A DNA stretch of 64,000 nt from Phycisphaerales bacterium (GCA_016699835.1 CP064987.1:1550001-1614000), one strand, 5' to 3'; positions 22,531-31,290 are shown, counted from the first letter of the stretch. A program made the numbers and translations. The notes: generated by a model not told the origin, from the letters alone.

Positions 22531-24842
22531 GGCGTCTCCTCCACGTTGGCCGAGCGCGACGTGGACTCGGGCTGGATCCAGGACTGGGGCACGGGGAGGT
22601 CGAGACTCGCGTAGCGGATCGCCGTAATGACATGGGCGACGACGAAGAGCACCATGAGCAGGGCGAGCCAGCCGTGCACGTAGCGCCAGGTGCCAAGGAC
22701 GGCGCGGATCTCCTCATAGTGGGCGATCTGGAGAGAAAGACGGAAGGACCGCCGGGCAAGGTCAAGGAGTTCGACGCGCTCGCTCTCGGGGACATCCTCG
22801 AAGGCCGGGTCGTGGCGGAGTTCGCGCAAGGCACGCCGGATCCGGAAGTGGGAGACGAGCATCTGCCACGCTCGTCCCACGAGGGTGGGGCGCCAGCGAT
22901 CCTGGGCGACCAGGGCGTCCACGCGCGCGCGGACGGAGTCACCCAGGCCCCGGCTGGATTTCTCCCACGTCGAAGCGAGGTTGGTGAGGCGGGCGCGGAC
23001 CTCATCGAGGCGCATCTCGCGCCCGTTGGCGGCGTGGGGCACGATGGAGTAGAAGTATCGCCCAACGAGCCCCGCCGTGAGAACAACCCCGAGCGAGAGC
23101 ATGGCAAAGCCGCCGACCGTCAAGCGGTAGATGAATCCAGCGTGGACCATGACGAAGAAGAAACTCGCGAAACCGGTGAAGACGTGCGAGCCCATCCAGA
23201 ACCGGAGCGAGCCGGGGAGGAATCGACCAACCTTGGAAGAGCGTCGCGCGAGATAGGTGAGGTTCCACGCGAAGAGGAGCACGGCCATGATGCCGAGGGA
23301 GACGCCGACTTTGCCCGAAGGACGGAGAATGGAATGAACGTCCTTGAGTGTGCGTTCGGCAAGCGTGGCGGTGTAGTAGTTGAGGTGGTAGGCGCCCCAA
23401 AGGACCATGGCGATCGCGAGGAAAAGAAGAAGGCCTGTGGCCCAGAGCAGGGGCGTGGTGTTGTCGGCGACCGGGGCGGTCTCGGGGCGCATCTTGGGGT
23501 CGAAGGAGACCCCGGCGCGCTTGAGGAGATCGAATGGCGGGTCGCCGCCGATGAGGATGAAGACGTCGTCGTTGAGGAGTTTCACCTCTTCAATGCGGTC
23601 GCCGAGGGTGCGGTGGACAACGACGGACTCGGGCTCAATGAGTTGGGTGTTGGCCTCCATGAGGACGTTGAGTCGCCCGGACTGGACGGCCTTGTTGATG
23701 CGCGCCTCGTTTTTGGCCTTCACGCGCGTCCAGTCGGGGGCGCGGTTGACGAGGGTGACGGTATTGCCCTCCTGCTCGGAGAGCCCGACCGCTGCCTCGG
23801 CGGCACTGTCGCCGCCGCCGACAACGAGGATGTTCTTGTAGTTGTACGACTCGGCGTCGAGGAGGCTGTAGGCGACCTTGGGGAGGTCCTCGCCCTTGAT
23901 GCCGAGTTTCTTGGGTGTCCCGCGACGTCCGAGGGAGAGGCAGACGTTGCGCGCGCGGATGGGCCCATCGCTGGTTTTGGCGGTGAAGACGCCGTCGTCG
24001 CCCCGGATCACATCGATGAGGCGGACGCCGGTGCGTGTGGGAACCTCGTGCTTCCCGATGAGGCTGTTCCAGAGTTCGACGAGGTCTTCCTTCATGTACT
24101 CTAACTTGGCGAGCGTGCCGTGGAGGGGAAGGCGGATGGGCTGGGTCATGACCATCTTCTTGCGTGGATACGCCGCGACCGTGCCGCCGATCTTGTCGGC
24201 CTGCTCGATGACGAGGTAGTTGATGCCCAGTTCCTTGGCGCGGAGGGCGCAGGCGAGACCGGCGGGCCCGACGCCGACGATGAGGAGATCGACCACGTCG
24301 GGTTCGTTCAAAGGAAGCGAGTCCTCGAGCCTCTGAGCGACGGCATTGGCAACCGTCGCACCGTGCGACGTGGCGGTGCGGACGAGAGAGAATCCGGTGA
24401 GTTCACCGGCGAGAAAGAGCCCGGGAACACCGACAGCCTCAAAGTTCTCGTCGATCGCGGGAAGGTCAGATCGATCCGTGAGATCACCGAAGGTGAGCGC
24501 GATGGCGCCCGTGGGACAGACGTCGGCGCAACGCCCGTGCCCGACACAGCGTGCGCCGTGAACGATGACAGCCTGACCGTGGAGGAGGTCGAGTACGCCG
24601 TCCTCCGGGCAAGCTTTGACGCACGTGCCACAGCCGATGCACTTGGTGAGGTCGATGTCGGGGTGGAGGAGCCGTGCTTTGTGGCTTCCCTTCTGGATCG
24701 CCTCGGAACGGGCACGGTGGCTCTGCTCGAAGCGTTTGAGTTCGAAGCGTCGGCGCAGAAGCAGAGTGATGGCGATGCCGAGCGCCGCGACGGGGACGAT
24801 CGCGAGCGTGCCGGAGAGGAGACTCGTGGCAAGGAAGGTCAT
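22527..24842 (-). CDS. Ferredoxin / FAD-NAD(P)H oxidoreductase / cytochrome b fusion
   Basis: The product has 771 residues. Membrane helix 8-30 comes first. A dicluster ferredoxin domain has C68, C71, C74, C78 and a second set C99, H102, C105, C109, where the second Cys is His. A two-dinucleotide flavoprotein domain shows GVGPAG (190-195) for FAD and GGGDSA (342-347) for NAD(P)H. It lacks the CxxC of thioredoxin reductase and is like YpdA-type proteins. Five or so helices follow from 465, with His pairs H553/H567 and H723/H737 spaced 14 apart, as expected for two b hemes. It could pass electrons from NAD(P)H across the inner membrane. It is the first gene of the cytochrome operon; no good ribosome site is seen. 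Confidence 0.9.
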   Translation of the reverse strand: MTFLATSLLSGTLAIVPVAALGIAITLLLRRRFELKRFEQSHRARSEAIQKGSHKARLLHPDIDLTKCIGCGTCVKACPEDGVLDLLHGQAVIVHGARCVGHGRCADVCPTGAIALTFGDLTDRSDLPAIDENFEAVGVPGLFLAGELTGFSLVRTATSHGATVANAVAQRLEDSLPLNEPDVVDLLIVGVGPAGLACALRAKELGINYLVIEQADKIGGTVAAYPRKKMVMTQPIRLPLHGTLAKLEYMKEDLVELWNSLIGKHEVPTRTGVRLIDVIRGDDGVFTAKTSDGPIRARNVCLSLGRRGTPKKLGIKGEDLPKVAYSLLDAESYNYKNILVVGGGDSAAEAAVGLSEQEGNTVTLVNRAPDWTRVKAKNEARINKAVQSGRLNVLMEANTQLIEPESVVVHRTLGDRIEEVKLLNDDVFILIGGDPPFDLLKRAGVSFDPKMRPETAPVADNTTPLLWATGLLLFLAIAMVLWGAYHLNYYTATLAERTLKDVHSILRPSGKVGVSLGIMAVLLFAWNLTYLARRSSKVGRFLPGSLRFWMGSHVFTGFASFFFVMVHAGFIYRLTVGGFAMLSLGVVLTAGLVGRYFYSIVPHAANGREMRLDEVRARLTNLASTWEKSSRGLGDSVRARVDALVAQDRWRPTLVGRAWQMLVSHFRIRRALRELRHDPAFEDVPESERVELLDLARRSFRLSLQIAHYEEIRAVLGTWRYVHGWLALLMVLFVVAHVITAIRYASLDLPVPQSWIQPESTSRSANVEETP

Positions 24843-25240
24843 GGTGTGGTGTCGGCGCGACCGCCGCTCGGGGTTTCAGCGCGGGCCTGCTCCCCGAATG
24901 GATGGGGATGGGGCGATGGCACTGGATAGGGGTTGATGGCTTTGCGCTCCTTCGCGTCGTGTCTTTGCCTGCGTGTGCAGACCATGCGTGGGTGGCCTGA
25001 CGAGCATGTCGCCAAGCCGGATTGGTGCCGTCGCGTCCGTCGCGATGTCGTTCGGCCGAGAACTCTCCGTGCGGGAGATTCATCGGCCGAAGTTCCACGT
25101 GATCGCAGGATTATGCGGACTGGCGCGCCAACGTGCAACGAAAAAATCAACACGGTCATCACTCGCCCCGGCGTCGGCATGCGTCGCATGGGGTTTCCCC
25201 GGCAGATTCATCCATTTGGATCGCTCGTTGCTGGACGTGC

Positions 25241-25275
25241 GTGGACGAGCGCGGATGAGCGCGGATGAGCGCGGA
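25241..25275. repeat. Short 10-bp tandem repeat
   Basis: About 3.5 copies of GCGGATGAGC: gtggacgagc, gcggatgagc, gcggatgagc, gcgga. It is non-coding and its role is unknown. Confidence 0.6.
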
Positions 25276-25562
25276 ATCCGTCAGTCCTCGCATGGCTCTG
25301 AATGATGTAGAGGTTCTCACAAGTTCGAGCGCCTTGTGTGGATTCCAGTGTCGCCATCAGGCAACTCATCGTGCACACCGAACGGGTTCACCCAAGCACG
25401 GTCTCGCGTTGCCCACGATGGCGGCAACCACGCTCAGACAGAGATAACTCGCCGATGACGTCGCAGAGGATAATGAAGTTCGAACTCCACAACTCACAAT
25501 CGCACGTCGAGCCGGATGTGTCAGAAAGGAGCCACGACGATCGGATCGTGGCATGGCCGAGA

Positions 25563-25583
25563 GAACTCGAACCCGTCGAGTTC
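25563..25583 (-). terminator. Hairpin after tRNA-Gly, possible terminator or processing signal
   Basis: GAACTCGA and TCGAGTTC form a perfect 8-bp stem with a 5-nt loop, 11 bp downstream of the tRNA on the minus strand. No T-run follows, so termination is uncertain. Confidence 0.35.
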
Positions 25584-25594
25584 AATCTCGAGAA

Positions 25595-25666
25595 AGCGGG
25601 CGAGGGGATTCGAACCCCCGACGTTCAGCTTGGAAGGCTGACGCTCTACCACTGAGCTACGCCCGC
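25595..25666 (-). tRNA. tRNA-Gly (anticodon TCC)
   Basis: The minus strand gives a full cloverleaf: acceptor GCGGGCG/CGCCCGC, D arm GCTC-AGTGGTA-GAGC, anticodon arm TCAGC-CTTCCAA-GCTGA with anticodon TCC, T arm GGGGG-TTCGAAT-CCCCT, discriminator T. It is 72 nt and has no encoded CCA, so the end must be added by a nucleotidyltransferase. Confidence 0.97.
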
Positions 25667-25772
25667 AGTGTGAAATGGTAGGGACGATGACGCTCCGGCG
25701 ATGGCTCACGCGGACCGGCGAACAGGGCCGAACGGGAGGAGTCGCGCGTGTCGCGACGGCGGCTTGTTTCGC

Positions 25773-26336
25773 TCACACTGGGAGGTGTTGTGGTGATCCC
25801 GTTCCGATGCTCGCGGCGTTTCCGCAAGGGACTGCCGTCGATTTGGACGCGTTGGCGTGAACGGTACCGCACTCGGGGCATCGGTCGAGGCCTCGCCAGT
25901 CATAGCCGCACGTCGGACAGCCTTTGGCGGGTGTGTATCGGGGCAAGAACGCGACGCCAAGTCCGACGACGAGGAAGGGGCAGAGGCCCATGATCCAGAG
26001 GTCGCTGATCGTCTCGGCGTTGATGGCGAGCGCGACGCCCTCCACGACGAGGATGAGACCACCCGCGAGCAGTCCCAATGCGAAGCGTGTGGTGAGGCGT
26101 GCGAGCCACGTGCTCTGGTGTCGCCCCTCTCGACGCACAAAGAGGGAGGTACGGCGGAAGAGCACGGCAATTTCCGCGGCGATCCAGGCGCTCACCGTGG
26201 GGAGCGCCACGACGGGAAGAAAGAACGCCCGCCATTCGCTGGCGCTGACATAGGGATCATTGACGGCGCCGTAATAGGTGCCAAAGAACCACGCGCCGAG
26301 CTCGACGAGGGCGATGGCGAGGACGAAGGGGATCAT
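25773..26336 (-). CDS. Small membrane protein with C-terminal zinc ribbon
   Basis: The 187-residue product has an N-terminal membrane helix (MIPFVLAIALVELGAWFFGT), a second at about 38-62 and two more at about 85-130. A cytoplasmic zinc ribbon CPTCGYDWRGL...CPECGT follows near 139-157. The CPxCGYDxRGL form is one I associate with planctomycete membrane proteins; it is of unknown function. The ATG overlaps the stop of the upstream gene (ATGA at 26333-26336), so it is the last of three coupled genes. Confidence 0.72.
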   Translation of the reverse strand: MIPFVLAIALVELGAWFFGTYYGAVNDPYVSASEWRAFFLPVVALPTVSAWIAAEIAVLFRRTSLFVRREGRHQSTWLARLTTRFALGLLAGGLILVVEGVALAINAETISDLWIMGLCPFLVVGLGVAFLPRYTPAKGCPTCGYDWRGLDRCPECGTVHANASKSTAVPCGNAASIGTGSPQHLPV

Positions 26337-26998
26337 GAGCGCTCCTCCGGGTCGGCATGCTCGGGCTGCGTTGGAGCATGCGGGATTTCAAGAAGGTCTT
26401 TCTCGTGGTCCTGTTCATCGCCGGGTGGATCGATCGGACAGATCACGCCCCCGAGAAGAACCTGTGCCGGCTGAACGACGGGTTTGCCAAGGCGCGTTGA
26501 AATCCAAGAAAACGGCAAGAGCCCACGGCAGACTCGGGCGCCCATCCAGCCACCCATCCAACCGCCCTGCGATTGGATCTTCGCGTCGGCGATCGCCCGA
26601 TTTCCCACGAAGACTCCCGTGATCGCGAGGGCGACGACGGCGGCGACTCGGCGCACACCCGCCCAGGTTCGTTGGCGAAGGGCGGCGAGCCCACGTGGAC
26701 AGTTCTGCTCAAGCACCGTTCCATCGGCCCTTCGGTAGAGGCGGGCGCAGACACGCTCACCCGCATGGAGTTTCGCACTAACCTCGGTGAGGAAGGCGTC
26801 GAGTTCAACTTCGGACATCCGCGTGGGATTGTGGACGTGGAGATTGCAGTCGGCGCAGAGGCGCCTGGTCTCGGTGCCCTGCATGTCGTCCCACTGCGCG
26901 GGACAGGGAGCAGTGATCTGGAGTTGGTCGAGTGAGAATCGGCGTGGGGCCGGGGACGCCGACGCCTCGGCGGTTGCACGAGCGATTGAAGTCGTCAT
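26333..26998 (-). CDS. Cys-rich, single-helix membrane protein, paralogue B
   Basis: The product has 221 residues. The N-terminal 110 residues hold a Cys pattern: APCPAQW, then RLCADC, then ERVCARLYRRADGTV and NCPRGLAALR. One membrane helix follows (about 115-135), then a short polar tail. The protein is clearly paralogous to the next gene upstream (26995-27636), which shares all these motifs. CADC plus the later Cys could bind a metal, but I know no function. ATGA overlaps couple it to both neighbours. Confidence 0.75.
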   Translation of the reverse strand: MTTSIARATAEASASPAPRRFSLDQLQITAPCPAQWDDMQGTETRRLCADCNLHVHNPTRMSEVELDAFLTEVSAKLHAGERVCARLYRRADGTVLEQNCPRGLAALRQRTWAGVRRVAAVVALAITGVFVGNRAIADAKIQSQGGWMGGWMGARVCRGLLPFSWISTRLGKPVVQPAQVLLGGVICPIDPPGDEQDHEKDLLEIPHAPTQPEHADPEERS

Positions 26999-27636
26999 TG
27001 ATCAACCTCCGTTGTGGCACACGAAGAGCCCGATGATGTTGGAGCGGGCTGTGGAGCCTGGGGCGGTTGCGGAATTCCTGCAAGATCGCGGGCGTGGGCG
27101 GCCACGTCGGTGGGTGGAGGGACGAAAGCGATGTCACCCATCATGGGCAGCCCGGGTTGTGGAATGGTGGTCTTGCCGAGTTTGGCGGAGATCCAGGAGA
27201 ATGGCTTGAGGGCTCGACAGGAGATCATCGCCGGCCAGCGAGTCTGGGCTCTCAACTTCCCATCGGCGTGCGCTCGATCGGCAACGAAAAGACCTGTGAT
27301 GCCGACGATGATCGCGGCGGCGACTCGGCGTCCATTGGCCCACGCGCGATGGCGGATCGCGGCAAGACCAATCGGGCAGTTGCGGGTGATGACGGTCCCG
27401 TCGGCGCGCTTGAACAGACGCACACAGACACGCTCGCCGTGAGATTTTCCCTCGACTGCCGCAGCCAGAAATGCAGCGGCCTCGTCGGCAGTCATGGCGG
27501 AGACGTTGTGGACATGCAATCCACACTCGGCACAGAACCGCTTCGTCTCGGTGCCTTCCATGTCATCCCAGCGGGCGGGACATGGCGCGGCGACACTCAA
27601 CTGATCGAGCGAGAGTCGGCGAGAATCACTGGGCAT
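26995..27636 (-). CDS. Cys-rich, single-helix membrane protein, paralogue A
   Basis: The product has 213 residues from the ATG at 27636, chosen because AAAGGA lies 8-9 nt upstream; a longer start at 27654 or 27699 is possible. It repeats the pattern of its neighbour: SLDQLSVAAPCPARWDDMEG, then RFCAECGLHVHN, ERVCVRLFKRADGTV, NCPIGLAAIRHR, one membrane helix and a tail rich in Pro. The pair arose by tandem duplication. This is the first gene of a three-gene operon with ATGA overlaps throughout. Function unknown. Confidence 0.75.
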   Translation of the reverse strand: MPSDSRRLSLDQLSVAAPCPARWDDMEGTETKRFCAECGLHVHNVSAMTADEAAAFLAAAVEGKSHGERVCVRLFKRADGTVITRNCPIGLAAIRHRAWANGRRVAAAIIVGITGLFVADRAHADGKLRAQTRWPAMISCRALKPFSWISAKLGKTTIPQPGLPMMGDIAFVPPPTDVAAHARDLAGIPQPPQAPQPAPTSSGSSCATTEVDQ

Positions 27637-27813
27637 CGCGATCGGTCCTTTCATCTGCCGGGCGTGCCCGACAGAGACTCTGACCGTTGAGATCGGCAAA
27701 GGGTTCCGATTCGCGAGAGCGGGCTTACACGCGTGTGACAGTTGTCACGAACAGGCCGCGAACGAGCGGTTGAAGTGGGCCGAGAATGAGGTGATGTGGT
27801 GTTCGAGGCCATG

Positions 27814-27841
27814 AAAAAGGCCCGGATTGTTTCCGGGCCTT
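27814..27841 (-). terminator. Second terminator downstream of the TPR/alpha-CTD gene
   Basis: On the minus strand AAGGCCCGGA and TCCGGGCCTT pair around AACAA and are followed by TTT. It lies 65 bp beyond the gene end, after a first hairpin, and insulates the divergent paralogue operon. Confidence 0.85.
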
Positions 27842-27874
27842 GCGGTTCCATGTGTCCGTTGATGAAAGTAGAAA

Positions 27875-27894
27875 CCCGCCTCTGGAGAGGCGGG
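27875..27894 (-). terminator. First terminator hairpin of the TPR/alpha-CTD gene
   Basis: CCCGCCTC and GAGGCGGG form an 8-bp stem with a 4-nt loop, followed on the minus strand by TTTCT. It starts 11 bp after the stop codon at 27906. Confidence 0.7.
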
Positions 27895-27905
27895 CCACTA
27901 GGCGA

Positions 27906-28847
27906 TCATTCATCGACTGGACGGAGAGCGAGGCCCATCTCGGTGAGGCGTTCGATGACTTCCTTGAGGGAGGTCGCGCCGAAGTTCTTGACGCCCATGA
28001 GTTCGGCCTCGGTGTGGCTGGCGAGGTCGCCGAGGGTCTGGATACCCAGGAGTTGGAGGGCCTTTCGAGCGCGGACGGAGAGATTCAGGTCCGTCACGGG
28101 GCGCCCGAGGTGGGCCTCCTGCCCGGTCCCGCGGTACTGGTCCATGAGCGCCCGGCGGGCGAGACGGTGGGCGTCCTCGAGGCCCTGGCCCAGGCGCAGA
28201 CCCTTGACGGTGAGCATCTTCTTGATCTCGACGAGGCTCGTCTCGCCGAAGTTCTTGTAGCCCATGAGTTCCGCCTCGGTGATGCGGAGGAGATCACCCA
28301 GCGTTCGGATGTTCATCTTCTTGAGGCACGTGCGCGCACGAACGGAGAGCTCGAAGTCCGTCACGGGCGTGTCGAGCATCGCCTTTCGCTTGAAGATGTC
28401 GCGGTCGGCCTCTTCCTCAACGATCATGTCGCGTGCGGCGAGGATGTCCTTCATGAAGAGGTTCGCGCGAGCGTGATTAGGGTTCGTCTCGAGGACCTGA
28501 CGCAGATACCGCTCGGCCGTCGCGTACTCGCCGCGATCCTCGTGCATGACGGCGAGGTTGATGAGCGCATTCACGCGCGCCGGCGGGATCGAGACACAAC
28601 GCTCATAGAGCGCGATCGCCTCGTCCTCTTCGCCGAGCATGTCGAGCGCGTACGCGAGGCGGAAGAGCACGTCCTGGCTCTCCGGGTCGGAGGCAAGAGC
28701 CTTGCGAAGAGCGGCGACGGCGCCCTCGCGGTTGCCCTTGGTCTCGAGATCGCGCGCGGTGGCGAGGTGCTGGCTGGCGGCATGGGTGTCGCGCTTCACC
28801 TGCTCGGAAAGGCCGATCACGGTATCGAGTGGGTCGTTGCCCGTCAT
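27906..28847 (-). CDS. TPR protein with two RNA polymerase alpha-CTD domains
   Basis: The 313-residue product from the ATG at 28847 has GGAG 8 nt upstream. Residues 25-145 form TPR helices (e.g. GNREGAVAALRKALASDPES). Two alpha-CTD (helix-hairpin-helix) domains follow at 161-215 and 250-306. Both keep the LSVRAR...LGI.TLGDL...TEAEL...KNFG.TSL.EI pattern of RpoA. R170 and R259 match the DNA-binding Arg265 of E. coli alpha, and Cys174 matches Cys269, while Asn268 and Lys298 are replaced. It may bind UP-element-like DNA or RNA polymerase partners without being an alpha subunit. The normal rpoA is not in this window. Confidence 0.85.
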   Translation of the reverse strand: MTGNDPLDTVIGLSEQVKRDTHAASQHLATARDLETKGNREGAVAALRKALASDPESQDVLFRLAYALDMLGEEDEAIALYERCVSIPPARVNALINLAVMHEDRGEYATAERYLRQVLETNPNHARANLFMKDILAARDMIVEEEADRDIFKRKAMLDTPVTDFELSVRARTCLKKMNIRTLGDLLRITEAELMGYKNFGETSLVEIKKMLTVKGLRLGQGLEDAHRLARRALMDQYRGTGQEAHLGRPVTDLNLSVRARKALQLLGIQTLGDLASHTEAELMGVKNFGATSLKEVIERLTEMGLALRPVDE

Positions 28848-28954
28848 TCGTTCGCTCCAAGTTCTGTCGTGGGATGGATGTGCGCGACGGCCGGGGACGC
28901 GGAGTGCGGTCGGTCGGAGCGCGGCGGGGAGTCTAGGAAATCGTGGGACGTGAC

Positions 28955-30394
28955 TCAAGGCGCAGAGGGGTCTGAACCAGCCATTTCCCGAACAAGTGTG
29001 AGCGTTCGCCACTTCCCACCCAGGAATCTGGCCAATAAGGCGAGGCTGAGGATGATGATGTACGCCGAGGCGGCCGCCCACGGCCCTACCGACTTCCAAT
29101 CCGGCAAGAACGTGACTGCAGCCACGCCCCCGCCGACGATGATTGTCCACGCGAGCACCACGGTGACAATCCCCGGCCAGTGGGTGTCACCCGCGCCGCG
29201 GAGAGCACCGCTCACGGTCATGGCGATGGCGTCGAAGAGTTGGAACGTCGCCGCGGCAATCAGGAACTTGCCGGCAAGGGAGACGACCTCGGCCTTGACC
29301 TCGGGCGCAGACTCCTTGCTCACGAGGAACCCCGCGAGATCGTGGCGAAAGAGAACGAAGACAAGTCCACACGCGACCATATAGACCATGGCGATCGCGA
29401 TGGCGACCCAGGTGCGCGTCGCCGCGAGGTCCGGGCGGCCCATGCCCATGCACTTCCCGACACTCGCGGTGATCGCGACGTTCATGCCGACGGCGGGCAT
29501 GAAGGACATCGACATGTACTGATGGGCGATCCACCCGGCGGTGCTATGCACCTCCCCGAACTCCCCGACGAGCACGATCATGAAGATGGACCAGCAGAAC
29601 ATCTCGTTCACGAACATCAGGCCGCCCGGCCATCCAACGCGAAAAATGTCGCGAATCACAGCGAGGTCGACGCGACACGCGCGGCGCGTGTGGAACCTGG
29701 CGTTGAGTCTGGGCGAGAGGAAGAGGGCGAAGGGGATGAGGAACTCGACGGCGGTCCCACAGACTGTGGCGATCGCGGCCCCGGTGACACCGAGCGCGGG
29801 CGCGCCGAGGTGGCCATAGATTAGCACCCAGTTGAGCGCGATGTTGGTGAGGTTGCCGAGGATGGTGGCCACCATGACGATCGTCGGCTTGTGCATTCCA
29901 TAGAAGTAGTGTGAGATCGCACGAGCGCTGAGAGTGATGCACGAGCCGAGGACGAGGATGCGCGCGTACGACGACTCCATCGCGAGGCGTTCGCCCTCGT
30001 GTCCAAGGAGCGAGAAGAGCGTGGGGAGCGCGAGGGCGTAGGGAATGAGCGCAAGCCAGCCGAGGATCGCCAGGTAGATCGCGTGCCACGCGTACGCCGC
30101 CCCGCGCTCGGGCTTGCCCGCGCCGAGATTCTGGGAGACGAACGAGTTGATGACGGTGATGAGGCCCATCATGAACGAGATGGGCATCCACGACGCGAGC
30201 CCGCCATTGCCCTGCGCGCCAACATACACCGGGTCCGGCCCGATACGCGAGACCATGAGACGATCGACGAACTGCATAAGCGTGAACGAGGTCATCGTCG
30301 CGACGGTGGGGATCGCGAGACGGATGAGATCACGGGCCGCGGGCATGAACCCGGGCTGGGGGATGGGTGTCGCTGAATCGTGCGATTCTGACAT
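28955..30394 (-). CDS. MATE-family multidrug/Na+ efflux transporter
   Basis: The 479-residue product has twelve hydrophobic segments in two similar halves, as in the MATE family. Recognisable features are an N-terminal LIRLAIPTVATMTSFTLMQF helix, VDRLMVSRIG, FVSQNLGAGK, a mid-protein ALGVTGAAIATVCGT and a second-half ALRGAGDTHWPGIV. I chose the ATG at 30394 (MSESHDSATP); the 34 residues before it in frame are not typical of the family. Substrates are unknown. The upstream lipoprotein gene is on the same strand, 176 bp away. Confidence 0.92.
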   Translation of the reverse strand: MSESHDSATPIPQPGFMPAARDLIRLAIPTVATMTSFTLMQFVDRLMVSRIGPDPVYVGAQGNGGLASWMPISFMMGLITVINSFVSQNLGAGKPERGAAYAWHAIYLAILGWLALIPYALALPTLFSLLGHEGERLAMESSYARILVLGSCITLSARAISHYFYGMHKPTIVMVATILGNLTNIALNWVLIYGHLGAPALGVTGAAIATVCGTAVEFLIPFALFLSPRLNARFHTRRACRVDLAVIRDIFRVGWPGGLMFVNEMFCWSIFMIVLVGEFGEVHSTAGWIAHQYMSMSFMPAVGMNVAITASVGKCMGMGRPDLAATRTWVAIAIAMVYMVACGLVFVLFRHDLAGFLVSKESAPEVKAEVVSLAGKFLIAAATFQLFDAIAMTVSGALRGAGDTHWPGIVTVVLAWTIIVGGGVAAVTFLPDWKSVGPWAAASAYIIILSLALLARFLGGKWRTLTLVREMAGSDPSAP

Positions 30395-30570
30395 GACGTG
30401 GTTCCGGCGGTTGAGATCGAATCGGCGTGAAGGCTGAGTTGGGCAACTGGAGACCCGATCGACCGACACAGGACGCGGCGTGGCGTCCACAACCAAAGTC
30501 GTGGCGCGGGACGCGCGGCCGACTGGTGTCGGTGGGCCTCAATCCGAATGGAGCGATGGATGTGCCTGGG

Positions 30571-31290
30571 TCAGCGCATGGCGTTCACGTGGGGCATGGT
30601 AGCCGCGCTGGTCGCTCGCTGCGGCGTGGCATGATCGATGAGACGTTGAGCCTTGTGCACCTCGCCAGTCATCGCATCGAGGAACTCGACCCGAACGAGC
30701 AGCGTCGAACCGGCGCGGGCAATGGGATCGATCGGCGTGTCGAAAGTGAGATCGATCTCATAGCCTGTGGAACCAAGGCCAGATCGGTAGGCGTCGCGGA
30801 TCTGCGCGGGGCCGAGTGTCGTGGAAGCGCGGATGGTGTTGTCCGAGTCGGCGCTGGAGCCGAGTGGGATGACAAAGGCCTCGACGAGCAAGGTGCCGGC
30901 AACCTGGACAAAGCGGCCGCGGCCATCAACAGGGTTGACGAGGACCGTCGCGCCCGTCGCGGGGATGGTCCGCTGCGCCGGCGTGAAGCCGGAGAACGAA
31001 TCGATCTCAACCTTGGCGCACCGCGGGAGCGCAGCGAGGACGTCCTCAGGAAGTGGCGACTGGCCCTGGCGGGTGAGTTCGCCGATCTTGGCATTCTGCT
31101 CGGCGACCTGGTTCTCGAGCGACTCGATCCTCGCGTTGAGTTCGAGACGCTCGCGGCGGAGGCGATCGTTCTCGGCGGCAGGCGTGGAACTCCCCTTGAT
31201 GCGGCACGCGGGAAGGGCGGCGGCGAGCGCAAGCAGGCCGAGCGTTGCGGCCACTCGTGAGAAGTTCGGCGTTGGGTGTATGCGGCGCAT
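30571..31290 (-). CDS. Lipoprotein with coiled coil, unknown function
   Basis: The product has 239 residues from the ATG at 31290, preceded by GGAGG. The signal peptide ends at LPAC (Cys about residue 29). Residues 39-75 form a heptad-rich coiled coil (ENDRLRRERLELNARIESLE). The rest is a beta-rich domain without motifs I know. A TTGACA lies about 35 bp upstream of the start and could be a -35 element. Probably an envelope protein anchored to the outer membrane. Confidence 0.75.
   Translation of the reverse strand: MRRIHPTPNFSRVAATLGLLALAAALPACRIKGSSTPAAENDRLRRERLELNARIESLENQVAEQNAKIGELTRQGQSPLPEDVLAALPRCAKVEIDSFSGFTPAQRTIPATGATVLVNPVDGRGRFVQVAGTLLVEAFVIPLGSSADSDNTIRASTTLGPAQIRDAYRSGLGSTGYEIDLTFDTPIDPIARAGSTLLVRVEFLDAMTGEVHKAQRLIDHATPQRATSAATMPHVNAMR

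Larger units (their letters stand above)
24843..25594. other. Upstream region of the cytochrome operon
   Basis: About 750 bp lie between the first cytochrome-operon gene and tRNA-Gly. It should hold the operon promoter. I see no convincing gene. There is a short 10-bp tandem repeat at 25241-25275 and a hairpin at 25563-25583. Confidence 0.5.

Noticed and set aside
24843..25010. Possible c-di-GMP (GEMM) riboswitch upstream of the cytochrome operon
   Set aside because: The minus strand has GGCAAAGA...GCGCAAAGCC, resembling the GEMM core, but the stem around the GNRA loop does not pair and the second half of the aptamer is missing.
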